A stretch of 64,000 bases of DNA from the NCBI RefSeq assembly GCF_000425145.1, contig NZ_AULF01000016.1:1-64000 (forward strand), written 5' to 3'. Under the pieces are notes generated by a model. It made no database searches, was not told the origin of the DNA, and saw only the letters and a list, made by a program, of their open reading frames with translations. This stretch comes from Pedobacter glucosidilyticus DSM 23534 (GTDB lineage Bacteria; Bacteroidota; Bacteroidia; Sphingobacteriales; Sphingobacteriaceae). Below, piece after piece: positions 17,766 to 28,176 of this stretch (position 1 is its first letter; the number at the start of each line of letters is the position of its first letter). The position numbers and the translations under genes were made by a program.

Positions 17766-20700
17766 TTATTTTAAAAGATAAATTTTGCCAATTTTATTTT
17801 TGAAAAACTTATCCCCTTTTGTATTTCGGTGTTTTAAATCGCCATCATTATCTTCAATTATTACTTTATAGAAGTACACTCCATTAGCAAGTCGGTCACC
17901 AAACATATCTGTACCATCCCAAGTAAAATCAGAAATATTATTACCAATTTTTATTGTACCCAACTCTTCTTTTTTAATCTCTCTGATTACTTTTCCTGAA
18001 ATTGTTAAAATTTGGATTTTCATTTTGTCTGGTACTTTTTCTCCTGTTAAAGTAAACACGAACTTCATAGCTGTAGTTACAGGATTTGGATAAGGATAGA
18101 AATTTGATATACTTGATTCATTAATAACCTCGAATGATATTTCATAATCATTAGGGTTGGAGTTGTTGGAAGCATCTTTACTATTTACCTTCATTGTATA
18201 TTTTCCATCTCTTAGGCGAGTTGGTTTATATTCAAGGGTTAGTTTATTCTCTTCTTCATTACTTGTAGGTATTAAATTGATTTGTCCTGAAGAATAATTA
18301 ACTCTTTGAAAATTAGTTTCTTCATCTTTTCTTATGAATATATTTAAATAAGAACTATCATTTATCATAAGGAATTTATTCTCATCACGTAGGGTAATAT
18401 TAATTGTTGGTTCTGGAGAAATAATCTCTCCATTAACAATAGTTTTACCGTCAAAAACAACATTAATAATTGGGTCTTTTATATCTTCTTGTATATTATA
18501 ATTTAGCCCAATAGAATTATTAAATTCCAATAAATCGCCAGTTTGTTCTTGTTTAATATTCAATCGGATATTATTAAGGCCCTTGAAATTTAGAGTTCCT
18601 TCTTTTATTTTGATTGATGTAGCTTTATAAGCCTCTAAACCTGCTATAGGTGTTAGTGTTTTTGTTACTAATGTATTATCACTTTTTCTTATGGTATATG
18701 AAAGATTTAAGTTGCCAGAATTATATTTAGATAAATTAGTTATGCCTATATCCCATTGTATAGAATCTCCTTCTTGTATGTTTTCTTTATAAAATATGTT
18801 TTTTATTTCTGGATTAAAGCTGATTTCTGCCAAAGGCTCGTAGTTGAATTTAAAAAAATTAATCTTTGGAACTGTTCTTAATTGAGAATTTTTTATAAAG
18901 GCTTTAATTTTAATATATGGATAAGTTAGTGGATTAATGGATGATAAGTCGATTGAGTTGTTTGTAAGATTATTAAATATTATATCTTCACTATTATTAG
19001 TACTATTAATGCCAATAATAGTATATTTAATTTCATCTTGTGGTCTCTCTAAAAAACTAATATCAGCTTTTATCCATTTTTTAGAAGGCCCTATCTTTTC
19101 AGTTGTTATAGAGCCGTTATCAAATCTATAGTTTAAATCAACAAAGTTTCTAATTAATTGCGATCTTGGAGGTATTGTTGCTGAATAATCTGCTGTAACC
19201 TCAATTGCACTTCCCGGAGAAGCGCCTTTTCTCCCCCAGAACATGTAAGGTTCACCTCTATTAATTTGATTAAACTTATTTAAACCTAGGTTTGTTAATT
19301 CTTGTTTAACGGAGTTGGGTAATTCATTAAATGCAGCATTAAAACCATTATACCCTATTACATGATAACCTGTAGGAATTTGTTGTAAGTATCTTAAAAG
19401 TGAATCTGTTTGGATGACGTTATTGGTATCCCAATAATATTGGCCTGTATAACCGATTATAGGTCCAGAATCATTAATGAAGTTAAACGGGCTTGGATAG
19501 CTAAATCTGTTTCCATAAATTATAGGGTTATAACTGACAATAGTAATTCCCGGTGATTCCGGGTTATTATATCCTAAACCTAAACCTTGATATCTAAATC
19601 TTCTCTCATCAGCCATAGATGCGTCATCTCCTCGGGTTTGTATAGATGTAGAAAAAATATCAGGCACAAAATTTAAAGATCCATTATTTTCTCTTATAAT
19701 GTTAATTAAAGCTATTTGACTAAGCTGGCCTTTATGTGATTGCATAAATCCTTCTTCTTTATTAACGTAAGTAAAGCTAGCATTTCTCCATTGTTCACTA
19801 GGACCACTATTTATTTTTGCTCGCCAATAATAAACTTTATTATTTTCGAGTTTTATGTTAGGTTTCCAAGATGGGAATATTCCGGCCTGAATCTCTCCTG
19901 AAGAGATTTTAAAATTACTAGAAAAGTTTTCTACTGTATCTATTTCAAAGATATAGCTAGTTGTTTTTGTGAATAAATTGTCTGGTTGGGCTTTTAAAGT
20001 AAGTGTATCTGTATCTACAATTCCATTATTATATGGATATATCAGATTTAACCCATTTCCTGCTAAAAAGAAATCTACTATAGATTGATTATTAATTTTA
20101 CTTGATTCATCTAATTTGTTGTTAGGGTCTATTAAGATGGAAAGTTTATTATTTCCTGCAGATTGTAGTCCTGTATTGTCTAATTTTAATTTAATAGTGT
20201 CAAGGTTATAAATAGGTGGGATTTTGTAAATGGGATAATTTAAAATGCTTCTATCTGGCAATGTTCTGCTTACTTGAATTGGAATACTGTCAATAATAGC
20301 TTTTCCTGAATTCTTAATTATTACATTATAATCTATAATTTGACTATTTGCATTTTGACTTGGATTCGTTAAATAAACCGAAGAATTATTGATAGCATAA
20401 TCAACTTTATCTGGAGAATAGAATTTTAATGATGGATCTCCCAGATAAATAAATTGCCTAACATGAGCTATGTTCAATTTATCAGTGGTTAGCTGGTAAT
20501 TTTTTAAACCTTCTATTATGCTTTTTCCTGCAGACTCCCCATACATGTTTTTAAACCAATTATTGTAAAAGTTGCTAGATATACCATTTAAATAAGAAGC
20601 TACTCCTTCACTAGTAGTGCCTATCCAAGCAACTGCCCCAAAATCTTTTTGTAATACGAATTGCTCACCTAGAGAATTAGCCGAGGTAAAAACATTTCCT

Positions 20701-22649
20701 GTACTACAGCCATTAACTAAGTAAAATGTTGGCTTGTTTTTATTGTTTAAATTAGCAATATCTCCTAATAAAATCTCAGTAGTAGTAGTACTACCATGAC
20801 CTAAGAAAGAAATTAATGCAGCCCCATCTCGGGTTTCTTTAACTATCCTATCTGTTAAATTTTCTGTCACAGGTTCTGTTACATTTTTACGAATATTTAC
20901 AATACTTGCTCCAAAAAAATCCTTTTTTGCTTTTTCGTATAATATGTTTTGGTAATTGATGAAACTCAAATTCTCTGATGAGCTTCTCCCGCCAGATATA
21001 TGAACAAGTTTTTTTCTCCAAATAGAATCAGGAAGATTGTTATAAATTTTCAATTTGCCTAAATAATTTTCAACCTCTTCATTAGTTTTAGCAGGTACTC
21101 TTCCGGTAGCTAAACCGGGTTCAAGATTACTGCCGTTTAAGCCAGAAGTAAGCATGTTGTCTGATGCAGGATAGCCCATTGTTGGTACCAAATCATTACT
21201 AAAATTGCCTTTAGAAATTTCCATTCCTTTTCCTAGTAACAATAGATATTCGGGTTTGGTATTCCCTCTGGCTAATGCCCAAGCGCAAAAGTTTTTTAAT
21301 GCTAATGGATGATGAAAACCATAATAAAACTCATTATATAAGTCATCTGTATAAGCAATAGTGGTTTCAATATTTCTGGTATCGTTATAAGCTTTATAAT
21401 TGTTAGCTCCTGCGGTAAGTAACTTATTCGAAACCATTAAAAAAGGCTTTACTTCAGTTGGTAAGAAATTTCTAAAAGTTACATTTACAAGGCTCGTTGG
21501 TTTTAAATTATCCAAATCAGCTAAAAAATAATTTTTTTGCTGATTGGTGGTGTTAATTATAAAATCAGCATTTGTTGAACTTTTTATTCCTTTAACCATA
21601 AAATCGCTTGTTAAATCCCATAAAACAGGACTTAAAAGGGCCGAGTTCCTAAATTTTAAATAACTCAAGGGTTTATTATTGTTTAATGAAAACCTTAAAT
21701 TTTGAGTGTTGGTAATATTGGTTCCGCGGGCATAAGTAATTTCGGCATAAGAGATAGCCTGAAAATCTGTAAGCGCTCCTAAATCATCAATAGCAGAAAA
21801 TGTTATCTGATTATTTGTTGTCGTAAGATTTATTGGGAGTGTTTTTCTAACTGTTTTATATCCTCTAAATAAAGTGTCAAATACGATGTTGTTATTTAAA
21901 AGAATTCTTAGATGGTGATTAAAGCCACTAGCATTTGTAGAAGACGCATTTGACCTGCCTGCGACATAAAAAGATAATTGTGGTTGAAAGCTACTACTCA
22001 CAATATCTGCTACATTTATATTTAAGTTGGTGCTTTGTCCTTTTGCAAAAGTATTACTCATAAAGCCTTCTCCTTCAATATATTCAGAAAGGCTCATGGC
22101 TGAAAGAATGAACTCGCCCGGATAGTAGCTATCAGAAAAATTAACCCTACTTTTGGATAGGATAAAACTTTCTTCTGTAAGACCGTTATTAGTTTCTGCG
22201 AATTCTTTTATACGCAAGCCATCTCTGCTTTCATTATAGGTTAAGAAATAGTAATTATCATTTTCAAAAAGACTAACTTCATCATTAGGTAAATCAGCTG
22301 GATTATTGTATAAAACTTTATCAAGAGAAGCATCATTAGCTTTGCCGTAAAAAACTATTTTATCATTGCTGTCAAAGTTATTATCAGTATCTCCTGTTAC
22401 CAAAATGGCAACTTCTTTTCCCTTATTAAAAAGTTGAAATTTTTTTGGATTGATGTTTTGTGTAACTAAACCAGCCTGAATAACTTGGTTTACATCTATC
22501 CCATATAAACCTTCCTCGGATATTTTTATTTTTACGTATTTTTGAGATGGAACAATCCACTCATTACCAAATGGTTGTGCGTACAAGTGGTTACAAAAAA
22601 ACAAACAACTCAATAATAGAAATACTCTAATAAACTTAAGTTTTAGCAT
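17766..22649 (-). CDS. Gingipain-fold C25 peptidase, PorU2-like type IX secretion protein
   Basis: This 1627-residue protein starts with a signal peptide (cleavage near HLYA|Q25). The N-terminal part (about 30-400) is beta-rich, as in PorU. The C25 caspase-like domain spans about 405-735, with catalytic His618 in FLGHGS and Cys648 in NGCSTGN, plus YLGDPSLKF at its end. Ig-like and CARDB-like beta domains follow. The C-terminal 100 residues (YPYPNPVTTAMKFVF, WDGTDMFGDRLANGVY) look like a FlgD/type IX sorting fold. PorU cuts the sorting signal from secreted proteins and attaches them to lipopolysaccharide. PorU2 is a longer paralogue whose role is less clear. No other por or gld core secretion genes lie beside it. 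Confidence 0.82.
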   Translation of the reverse strand: MLKLKFIRVFLLLSCLFFCNHLYAQPFGNEWIVPSQKYVKIKISEEGLYGIDVNQVIQAGLVTQNINPKKFQLFNKGKEVAILVTGDTDNNFDSNDKIVFYGKANDASLDKVLYNNPADLPNDEVSLFENDNYYFLTYNESRDGLRIKEFAETNNGLTEESFILSKSRVNFSDSYYPGEFILSAMSLSEYIEGEGFMSNTFAKGQSTNLNINVADIVSSSFQPQLSFYVAGRSNASSTNASGFNHHLRILLNNNIVFDTLFRGYKTVRKTLPINLTTTNNQITFSAIDDLGALTDFQAISYAEITYARGTNITNTQNLRFSLNNNKPLSYLKFRNSALLSPVLWDLTSDFMVKGIKSSTNADFIINTTNQQKNYFLADLDNLKPTSLVNVTFRNFLPTEVKPFLMVSNKLLTAGANNYKAYNDTRNIETTIAYTDDLYNEFYYGFHHPLALKNFCAWALARGNTKPEYLLLLGKGMEISKGNFSNDLVPTMGYPASDNMLTSGLNGSNLEPGLATGRVPAKTNEEVENYLGKLKIYNNLPDSIWRKKLVHISGGRSSSENLSFINYQNILYEKAKKDFFGASIVNIRKNVTEPVTENLTDRIVKETRDGAALISFLGHGSTTTTEILLGDIANLNNKNKPTFYLVNGCSTGNVFTSANSLGEQFVLQKDFGAVAWIGTTSEGVASYLNGISSNFYNNWFKNMYGESAGKSIIEGLKNYQLTTDKLNIAHVRQFIYLGDPSLKFYSPDKVDYAINNSSVYLTNPSQNANSQIIDYNVIIKNSGKAIIDSIPIQVSRTLPDRSILNYPIYKIPPIYNLDTIKLKLDNTGLQSAGNNKLSILIDPNNKLDESSKINNQSIVDFFLAGNGLNLIYPYNNGIVDTDTLTLKAQPDNLFTKTTSYIFEIDTVENFSSNFKISSGEIQAGIFPSWKPNIKLENNKVYYWRAKINSGPSEQWRNASFTYVNKEEGFMQSHKGQLSQIALINIIRENNGSLNFVPDIFSTSIQTRGDDASMADERRFRYQGLGLGYNNPESPGITIVSYNPIIYGNRFSYPSPFNFINDSGPIIGYTGQYYWDTNNVIQTDSLLRYLQQIPTGYHVIGYNGFNAAFNELPNSVKQELTNLGLNKFNQINRGEPYMFWGRKGASPGSAIEVTADYSATIPPRSQLIRNFVDLNYRFDNGSITTEKIGPSKKWIKADISFLERPQDEIKYTIIGINSTNNSEDIIFNNLTNNSIDLSSINPLTYPYIKIKAFIKNSQLRTVPKINFFKFNYEPLAEISFNPEIKNIFYKENIQEGDSIQWDIGITNLSKYNSGNLNLSYTIRKSDNTLVTKTLTPIAGLEAYKATSIKIKEGTLNFKGLNNIRLNIKQEQTGDLLEFNNSIGLNYNIQEDIKDPIINVVFDGKTIVNGEIISPEPTINITLRDENKFLMINDSSYLNIFIRKDEETNFQRVNYSSGQINLIPTSNEEENKLTLEYKPTRLRDGKYTMKVNSKDASNNSNPNDYEISFEVINESSISNFYPYPNPVTTAMKFVFTLTGEKVPDKMKIQILTISGKVIREIKKEELGTIKIGNNISDFTWDGTDMFGDRLANGVYFYKVIIEDNDGDLKHRNTKGDKFFKNKIGKIYLLK

Positions 22650-22702
22650 ATAATTTTATAAAGAAGATATTAAAATCTCTTTTAGTAACTGATTTGAATT
22701 CA

Positions 22703-22710
22703 TACCTTTG
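22703..22710 (+). promoter_or_regulatory. purL -7 box (TACCTTTG)
   Basis: Perfect TAnnTTTG match. Its last three bases are the TTG that would otherwise be the first possible start of purL, so translation must begin downstream. Confidence 0.65.
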
Positions 22711-22737
22711 AGGCCTAATTCAAATATACGTATCAAA

Positions 22738-24960
22738 TTGGAAAATAATAACCTTACCACCTTAGAAACCGCAAAAGATTTAGGTTTACGTCCTGAAGAG
22801 TTCGAAAAAATAAAAGAAATTTTAGGCAGAACACCAAATTTTACAGAATTATCTATATTCTCTGTGATGTGGAGCGAGCACTGTTCCTACAAAAACTCTA
22901 TCACTTGGTTAAAAACGCTACCTAAAGATGGTCCTAGAATGCTAGCCAAAGCAGGTGAAGAAAATGCAGGAATGGTAGATCTTGGCGATGGTATAGCTTG
23001 TGTTTTTAAAATAGAATCTCATAACCACCCTTCAGCTTTAGAGCCTTATCAAGGTGCAGCAACAGGGGTAGGCGGTATTAACCGTGATATTTTTACGATG
23101 GGAGCAAGACCTATCGCTCAATTAAATTCATTAAGATTTGGAGATCCAAATCATCCCAAAACACAATGGTTAATTAAAGGCGTTGTAAAGGGAATTGGTG
23201 ATTACGGAAATGCCTTTGGTATTCCTACCGTAGGTGGTGAAGTGTTTTTTGATGAGTGTTACCATGTTAATCCATTGGTGAATGCCATGTCTGCTGGTAT
23301 TGTAAAAGTAGGGGAAACAGTTTCAGCAACATCACACGGAGTAGGTAATCCGGTCTATATTGTAGGTTCTGCAACGGGGAAAGACGGTATAAACGGAGCT
23401 GCTTTTGCTTCAAAAGATATTACTGAAGATTCTGTAAATGATTTACCAGCAGTGCAAGTGGGAGATCCTTTTCAAGAGAAATTATTATTAGAAGCTTCAT
23501 TAGAAGTGATAAAAACAGGTGCTGTAGTGGGTATGCAAGATATGGGTGCAGCAGGTATTATCTGTTCAAACTCAGAAATGTCTGCAAAAGGCGAGCATGG
23601 TATGCGTATAGATTTAGATAAAGTACCTACACGTCAACAAAATATGCTTCCTTTTGAGATTTTATTATCAGAATCTCAAGAGCGTATGCTTATTGTGGTA
23701 GAAAAAGGAAAAGAAGCTTTAGTTGAGGCTGTTTTTGAGAAATGGGATTTAAACTGCGCCATTATAGGTGAAGTAACAGATACCAAAAGACTACAATATT
23801 TTATGAATGGTGAGTTAGTTGCTGACGTTCCTGCTGATGATTTAGTTCTAGGTGGGGGTGCTCCAGTTTACCAACGAGAATATAAAGAGCCTGCTTATTA
23901 TCAAGAATTCCAGAAGTTTAATATCCATGATGTTAAAGAGCCGGAAGATTTAAAAGCTGTAGCTCAACATTTAACCAATCATCCAAATATTGCATCAAAA
24001 AGATGGGTTACCAATCAGTATGATTCTATGGTTGGTACAGCTAATATGGTAACCAATAAACCAAGCGATGCTGCGGTAGTTTCTGTAAAAGATACCAATA
24101 AAGCTATCGTGTTAACAGTAGATTGTAACTCTAGATATGTAAACGCAGACCCTCAAAAAGGCTGTGCTATAGCTGTAGCAGAGGCGGCAAGAAATATTAC
24201 ATGTGCTGGTGGTGAGCCTGTAGCTATCACCAACTGTCTTAATTTTGGTAATCCTTATGTGCCAGAAGTTTACTGGCAATTTGTTGGAGCTATCAAAGGT
24301 ATGGGTGAGGCTTGTACAAAATTTGAAACTCCTGTAACCGGAGGAAACGTTTCTTTCTATAATCAATCATCAGATGAAGGACCTGTTTTTCCAACACCAA
24401 CAATTGGTATGTTAGGTGTGATGGATGACATCAACAACATGATGACTTTAGACTTCAAACAAGAGGGAGATTTAATTTACTTAGTGGGTGAGTCTGTGAA
24501 TGATATTGCATCATCACAGTATTTAGCATCTTATCATAAAATAGCGGCGTCCCCTGCTCCGTATTTTGATTTGGATAAAGAATATGAAACTCACCAAGTA
24601 ATCAAACAATTAATCAGCAATAAGCTAATTCAATCTGCTCATGATGTTGCTGATGGCGGTTTATATATTGCCCTGTTGGAAGCTTCTATGCCAAATCAAT
24701 TAGGTTTCAATATCAACTCTGATTCAGAAATTAGAAAAGATGCTTTCTTATTTGGTGAAGCTCAAGGACGTATTGTGGTAAGTGTTAAACCAGAAGAGCA
24801 GGAAGCTTTTGTAGAGTTTATGGCAACTACTGAAACAGAATTTAGCTTATTAGGTCATGTAACCGGAGGCTCATTATTGGTAGATGATGAAAGTTTTGGT
24901 TCTGTACAGGACGCTAAATCAACTTATGATAATGTATTGCACAATATCTTAGGAGAATAA
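22738..24960 (+). CDS. purL: Phosphoribosylformylglycinamidine synthase, small PurL type
   Basis: This ATP-dependent enzyme converts FGAR and glutamine-derived ammonia to FGAM in purine synthesis. At 740 residues it is the Bacillus-type PurL, which needs separate PurS and PurQ; neither is in the window. Motifs include [41 protein letters not shown] (substrate and Mg site), [11 protein letters not shown] and [10 protein letters not shown]. The start is assigned to TTG 22738 ([16 protein letters not shown]) because the upstream TTG at 22708 sits in the promoter box and no ATG is available. It is monocistronic, with a terminator directly after. Confidence 0.92.
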   Translation: MENNNLTTLETAKDLGLRPEEFEKIKEILGRTPNFTELSIFSVMWSEHCSYKNSITWLKTLPKDGPRMLAKAGEENAGMVDLGDGIACVFKIESHNHPSALEPYQGAATGVGGINRDIFTMGARPIAQLNSLRFGDPNHPKTQWLIKGVVKGIGDYGNAFGIPTVGGEVFFDECYHVNPLVNAMSAGIVKVGETVSATSHGVGNPVYIVGSATGKDGINGAAFASKDITEDSVNDLPAVQVGDPFQEKLLLEASLEVIKTGAVVGMQDMGAAGIICSNSEMSAKGEHGMRIDLDKVPTRQQNMLPFEILLSESQERMLIVVEKGKEALVEAVFEKWDLNCAIIGEVTDTKRLQYFMNGELVADVPADDLVLGGGAPVYQREYKEPAYYQEFQKFNIHDVKEPEDLKAVAQHLTNHPNIASKRWVTNQYDSMVGTANMVTNKPSDAAVVSVKDTNKAIVLTVDCNSRYVNADPQKGCAIAVAEAARNITCAGGEPVAITNCLNFGNPYVPEVYWQFVGAIKGMGEACTKFETPVTGGNVSFYNQSSDEGPVFPTPTIGMLGVMDDINNMMTLDFKQEGDLIYLVGESVNDIASSQYLASYHKIAASPAPYFDLDKEYETHQVIKQLISNKLIQSAHDVADGGLYIALLEASMPNQLGFNINSDSEIRKDAFLFGEAQGRIVVSVKPEEQEAFVEFMATTETEFSLLGHVTGGSLLVDDESFGSVQDAKSTYDNVLHNILGE

Positions 24961-24981
24961 ATTTATTCTCTTATCAGCATA

Positions 24982-25020
24982 AATGCTCTTTTAACGTTAA
25001 AGTTGAAAGAGCATTTTTTT
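24982..25020 (+). terminator. Intrinsic terminator after purL
   Basis: AATGCTCTTT (24982-24991) pairs with AAAGAGCATT (25006-25015), then T continues to 25020. Confidence 0.85.
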
Positions 25021-25056
25021 GTTTACATCAGTTGCTTTTATGGTCTTTTAAAAAGC

Positions 25057-25064
25057 TAAATTTG
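25057..25064 (+). promoter_or_regulatory. trmN6 -7 box (TAAATTTG)
   Basis: Perfect TAnnTTTG match ending four bases before the ATG at 25069, with TTG at 25032-25034 as a -33 candidate (22-base spacer). The predicted transcript is leaderless. Confidence 0.6.
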
Positions 25065-25068
25065 TTAT

Positions 25069-25782
25069 ATGTCGGTATTTCATTTTAAAGAGTTTGTAGT
25101 TAATCAGGAAAATTGTCCTATGAAAATTAATACCGACGGGGTGTTATTAGGGGCATTATGTGACGTTGAAGATGCTATAAGTATTTGTGATATTGGAACA
25201 GGGACCGGCGTGATAGCGTTAATGTTGGCGCAAAGAAATCATCAAGCTAAAATAGATGCATTAGATATAGATTATAGAGCTGTTGATACTGCTAGTATTA
25301 ATTTTCAGAATTCTTTATTTCATGAGCGTTTAGCGGCTCATCATCATAGTTTTATTGAGTTTTTTGAGATGCATCCATCTAATAGATATGATTTAATTAT
25401 CTCAAATCCGCCTTTCTTTCTTCATGCATTAAAATCTCCTCATCATCAAACTAATTTAGCTAAGCATACAGACGAGACTTTTTTTATAAATTTACTAAGA
25501 GTAGCATCAACCCACCTTCATGATAAGGGTAGTTTAGAAATTATTGTACCTGTAGAAATCTCTTTACTTTTGCAGCACTTAGCAAACGATTACTATTTAC
25601 ATCTCGAAAGAAAAATAGTTGTTAAATCTTTTCAGGGTAAAGAAGCTTTTAGGCATATTTTAAAGCTTCAAAAAAATCCTTCATTAGAAGTGCAAACAGA
25701 GGTTTTTACAATTTATGAAAAAGAAGGCGAGCATTCTTTGCAATATAGAAGTGCGCTTAAAAATTTCTTTACTATTTTTTAG
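25069..25782 (+). CDS. trmN6: tRNA1(Val) adenine-37 N6-methyltransferase
   Basis: The 237-residue protein matches the YfiC/TrmN6 family: FHFKEFVVNQENCPMKINTD at the N-terminus, the SAM loop ICDIGTGTGVIALMLAQR, acidic LDID, and the catalytic NPPFF motif of N6-adenine methyltransferases. It would methylate A37 of tRNA-Val in the cytoplasm. The first gene of a likely operon, it is followed 8 nt later by a phosphoesterase and then fbp. The start codon lies directly after a promoter box, so the ATG at 25069 is secure. Confidence 0.88.
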   Translation: MSVFHFKEFVVNQENCPMKINTDGVLLGALCDVEDAISICDIGTGTGVIALMLAQRNHQAKIDALDIDYRAVDTASINFQNSLFHERLAAHHHSFIEFFEMHPSNRYDLIISNPPFFLHALKSPHHQTNLAKHTDETFFINLLRVASTHLHDKGSLEIIVPVEISLLLQHLANDYYLHLERKIVVKSFQGKEAFRHILKLQKNPSLEVQTEVFTIYEKEGEHSLQYRSALKNFFTIF

Positions 25783-25790
25783 TATTTATT

Positions 25791-26285
25791 ATGGTTAAAA
25801 TTGGCTTATTATCAGATACGCACAGTTATTTAGACGATGCTGTTTTTAAATATTTTGATACCTGTGATGAGATATGGCATGCTGGAGATTTTGGTACTTT
25901 AGCTCTGGCTGATGAATTAGCTGCTTTTAAACCTCTAAGAGGCGTTTACGGAAATATAGATGATCAAGCAGTAAGAACAGTTTATCCAGAGCATTTGAAA
26001 TTTACTTGCGAAAAAGTTAATGTCTGGATGACGCATATAGGTGGTTATCCAGATAGGTATAGCCCAGCTGTGAAAAAAGAAATTTACACTAAGCCGCCAC
26101 AGTTATTTATTTCTGGTCATTCGCATATTTTAAAAGTGATGTTTGATAAGAAAATACAATGCTTGCATATTAACCCAGGTGCTGCGGGTAAAATAGGATG
26201 GCATAAGCAGAGAACTTTAATCAGATTTTGTATTTCCGAAGAAAAAATTCATACTTTAGAAGTCGTCGAATTAGGCGTAAGATAA
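25791..26285 (+). CDS. YfcE-like metallophosphoesterase
   Basis: The 164-residue cytoplasmic protein has the complete calcineurin-like metal set: IGLLSDTHSY (DxH), WHAGDFG (GD), YGNID (GN[HD] variant), MTHIGG and SGHSHI (GHSH), then INPGAAG. These are the marks of the YfcE/MJ0936 phosphodiesterase family, which act on small phosphodiesters in vitro. The physiological substrate is unknown. It lies 8 nt after trmN6 and 24 nt before fbp, so all three are probably one transcript. Confidence 0.87.
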   Translation: MVKIGLLSDTHSYLDDAVFKYFDTCDEIWHAGDFGTLALADELAAFKPLRGVYGNIDDQAVRTVYPEHLKFTCEKVNVWMTHIGGYPDRYSPAVKKEIYTKPPQLFISGHSHILKVMFDKKIQCLHINPGAAGKIGWHKQRTLIRFCISEEKIHTLEVVELGVR

Positions 26286-26309
26286 TGTAAATTATACACT
26301 AAGGTATTT

Positions 26310-27329
26310 ATGAATGGAGTTACAACACTAGGTCAGTTTATTATAGAAAAACAAGCAGATTTTCCTTACGCGAAAGGAGAACTTTCCCGTCTTTTAAGAG
26401 ACATTGGTATTGCAGCCAAAATTGTTAACAGAGAGATTAATAAAGCTGGGTTAGCAGACATTTTAGGCGAATCAGGCATTGTAAATGTACAAGGCGAAAC
26501 ACAAAAAAAATTAGATGTTTATGCTAATGAACAATTTATTTCTGCTTTAAGCAGTGGGGGAGAGTGTTGTTTGGTAGCTTCAGAAGAAAATGAAGAGATT
26601 GTATTATTAAATAAAGAAGTTTCTAAAAATGCTAAATATGTAGTTGCCATAGATCCTTTAGATGGTTCATCTAATATAGATGTTAATGTTGCTGTAGGTA
26701 CTACGTTTTCTATTTACCGAAGAAAAAGTAACGAAGGCCCTGGTGTTTTGGAGGATATATTGCAAAAAGGAACGGAGCAAGTTGCAGCAGGTTATATCAT
26801 TTATGGTTCATCAACCATGTTGGTTTATACCACAGGTAAAGGAGTAAACGGTTTTACCTTAGATCCTTCAATTGGTGAGTTTTGTTTATCGCATCCAGAA
26901 ATGAGAATTCCGGAAACTGGTTCTATTTATAGTATTAACGAGGGTAATTATGTACATTTTCCTGAGGGTGTAAAAAAATACATTAAGTATTGCCAAGTAG
27001 AAGATGAAGCTACTTTAAGACCATACACATCAAGATATATTGGTTCTATGGTGGCTGATTTACATCGTAATCTTATTAAAGGAGGAATTTATATTTATCC
27101 TTCTACGGCAAGTGCACCTCATGGTAAATTGAGATTGGTTTATGAGTGTAATCCTTTAGCTTTTATTATTGAACAAGCAGGAGGGCGAGCTACCAATGGT
27201 TACGAAAGAATTTTAGATATGGAAGTAACGGAGATTCACCAAAGAGCAGCTATTTTTATTGGCTCTACCAAAATGGTTTTAGAGGCTGAAGAAATGATGC
27301 GTGAATATTCGCCTTTAGTGATGTCTTAA
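26310..27329 (+). CDS. fbp: Fructose-1,6-bisphosphatase class 1
   Basis: This gluconeogenic enzyme hydrolyses fructose-1,6-bisphosphate. The 339 residues contain the metal-binding core [15 protein letters not shown], the upstream ASEENEE acidic site, and the substrate segments [17 protein letters not shown] and [15 protein letters not shown]. Length and motifs are those of class 1 enzymes. It closes the trmN6-yfcE-fbp run and is followed by a bidirectional hairpin shared with convergent rnhA. The start is the ATG at 26310, 24 nt after the preceding stop. Confidence 0.95.
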   Translation: MNGVTTLGQFIIEKQADFPYAKGELSRLLRDIGIAAKIVNREINKAGLADILGESGIVNVQGETQKKLDVYANEQFISALSSGGECCLVASEENEEIVLLNKEVSKNAKYVVAIDPLDGSSNIDVNVAVGTTFSIYRRKSNEGPGVLEDILQKGTEQVAAGYIIYGSSTMLVYTTGKGVNGFTLDPSIGEFCLSHPEMRIPETGSIYSINEGNYVHFPEGVKKYIKYCQVEDEATLRPYTSRYIGSMVADLHRNLIKGGIYIYPSTASAPHGKLRLVYECNPLAFIIEQAGGRATNGYERILDMEVTEIHQRAAIFIGSTKMVLEAEEMMREYSPLVMS

Positions 27330-27340
27330 AATATAAATAT

Positions 27341-27375
27341 CAATAAGACTGTTATAAAATGGTCTTATTGTTTTT
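27341..27375. terminator. Bidirectional terminator between fbp and rnhA
   Basis: CAATAAGAC (27341-27349) pairs with GTCTTATTG (27362-27370), followed by TTTTT. The right arm lies inside the last codons of rnhA on the opposite strand. Confidence 0.65.
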
Positions 27376-27825
27376 GTTTTCTATTTCAAAAACAGTGTCT
27401 ATTTTCAAATCTTTCCCTTTAGCTGCTAACACAGCTAGTTGGTCGCATCTTTCATTTTCTGGATGCCCAGCATGCCCTTTTACCCAAACAAACTTTACTT
27501 GATGCAGTTTATATGCGTTTAAGAATCTTAACCACAAATCTTTATTTTTTTTTCCTTCAAAACCCTTTTTAACCCAACCAAATACCCACTTTTTTTCTAC
27601 AGCATCTATGACATACTTAGAATCAGAAAAAATAGTTACTTGTTGATTTAAGCTTTTTAAAGCTTCTAGGCCAACGCAAGCAGCTAACAGCTCCATTCTA
27701 TTATTGGTGGTTAACCTAAATCCTTCTGCAAGTTCTTTATAATGATGACCAGACCGTAAAATTACACCGTACCCACCTGGTCCGGGGTTACCGCTAGAAG
27801 CACCATCTGTAAAAATTTCAATCAT
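27352..27825 (-). CDS. rnhA: Ribonuclease HI
   Basis: It cleaves the RNA strand of RNA-DNA hybrids. The four acidic active-site residues are present: Asp7 in IFTDGAS, Glu45 in NNRMELLA, Asp68 in FSDSKYV and Asp128 in ENERCDQLA. KGHAGHPEN carries the catalytic His. At 157 residues it is normal length. The extreme C-terminus (NKNNKTIL) is encoded within the shared terminator hairpin. It is transcribed alone, convergent to fbp and divergent from tRNA-His. Confidence 0.94.
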   Translation of the reverse strand: MIEIFTDGASSGNPGPGGYGVILRSGHHYKELAEGFRLTTNNRMELLAACVGLEALKSLNQQVTIFSDSKYVIDAVEKKWVFGWVKKGFEGKKNKDLWLRFLNAYKLHQVKFVWVKGHAGHPENERCDQLAVLAAKGKDLKIDTVFEIENKNNKTIL

Positions 27826-27926
27826 TTAACGAAGATAAAGAAAAGACTAAATACCTCAAGCAAATAAAATAATACGGCTAACTATCAATAATTTAGTTTT
27901 ATTATTAAAAAAATGTTTGAACAAAA

Positions 27927-27958
27927 TTTGGCATATATCATAAAAGATTCTACTTTTG
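27927..27958 (+). promoter_or_regulatory. tRNA-His promoter, full -33/-7 match
   Basis: TTTG (27927-27930), a 20-base spacer and TACTTTTG (27951-27958) match the Bacteroidota consensus exactly. The mature tRNA begins 11 bases after the box. Confidence 0.85.
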
Positions 27959-27969
27959 CAACACTAAAC

Positions 27970-28044
27970 GGCGGTTGTAGCTCAGTTGGTTAGAGCATCG
28001 GTTTGTGGTGCCGAGGGTCGTGGGTTCGAGCCCCATCGACCGCC
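27970..28044 (+). tRNA. tRNA-His (anticodon GTG)
   Basis: The cloverleaf is complete: acceptor GCGGTTG with CGACCGC (one G-T pair), D arm GCTCAGTTGGTTAGAGC, anticodon stem TCGGT/GCCGA around loop TTGTGGT, and T arm GTGGGTTCGAGCCCCAT. The extra G at position -1 opposite C73 is the histidine identity element. The 3' CCA is not encoded. Confidence 0.95.
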
Positions 28045-28052
28045 CTTCTTAA

Positions 28053-28085
28053 AAAGATTGTCTTGAAAAAAGACAATCTTTTTTT
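28053..28085 (+). terminator. Terminator after tRNA-His
   Basis: AAAGATTGTCTT (28053-28064) pairs with AAGACAATCTTT (28070-28081), then T to 28085. Confidence 0.9.
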
Positions 28086-28116
28086 GTTTACAGTGCTCAA
28101 GAGAAATCATATAAAC

Positions 28117-28147
28117 AAAAAAAAAGCTCTTACAAATTGCAAGAGCC
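28117..28147 (-). terminator. Terminator of the small lipoprotein gene
   Basis: GCTCTT (28126-28131) pairs with AAGAGC (28141-28146). On the minus strand the stem is followed by nine T (A at 28117-28125). Confidence 0.75.
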
Positions 28148-28176
28148 TTTTCTTAAAATCTTTAAAAGATTTTTGC

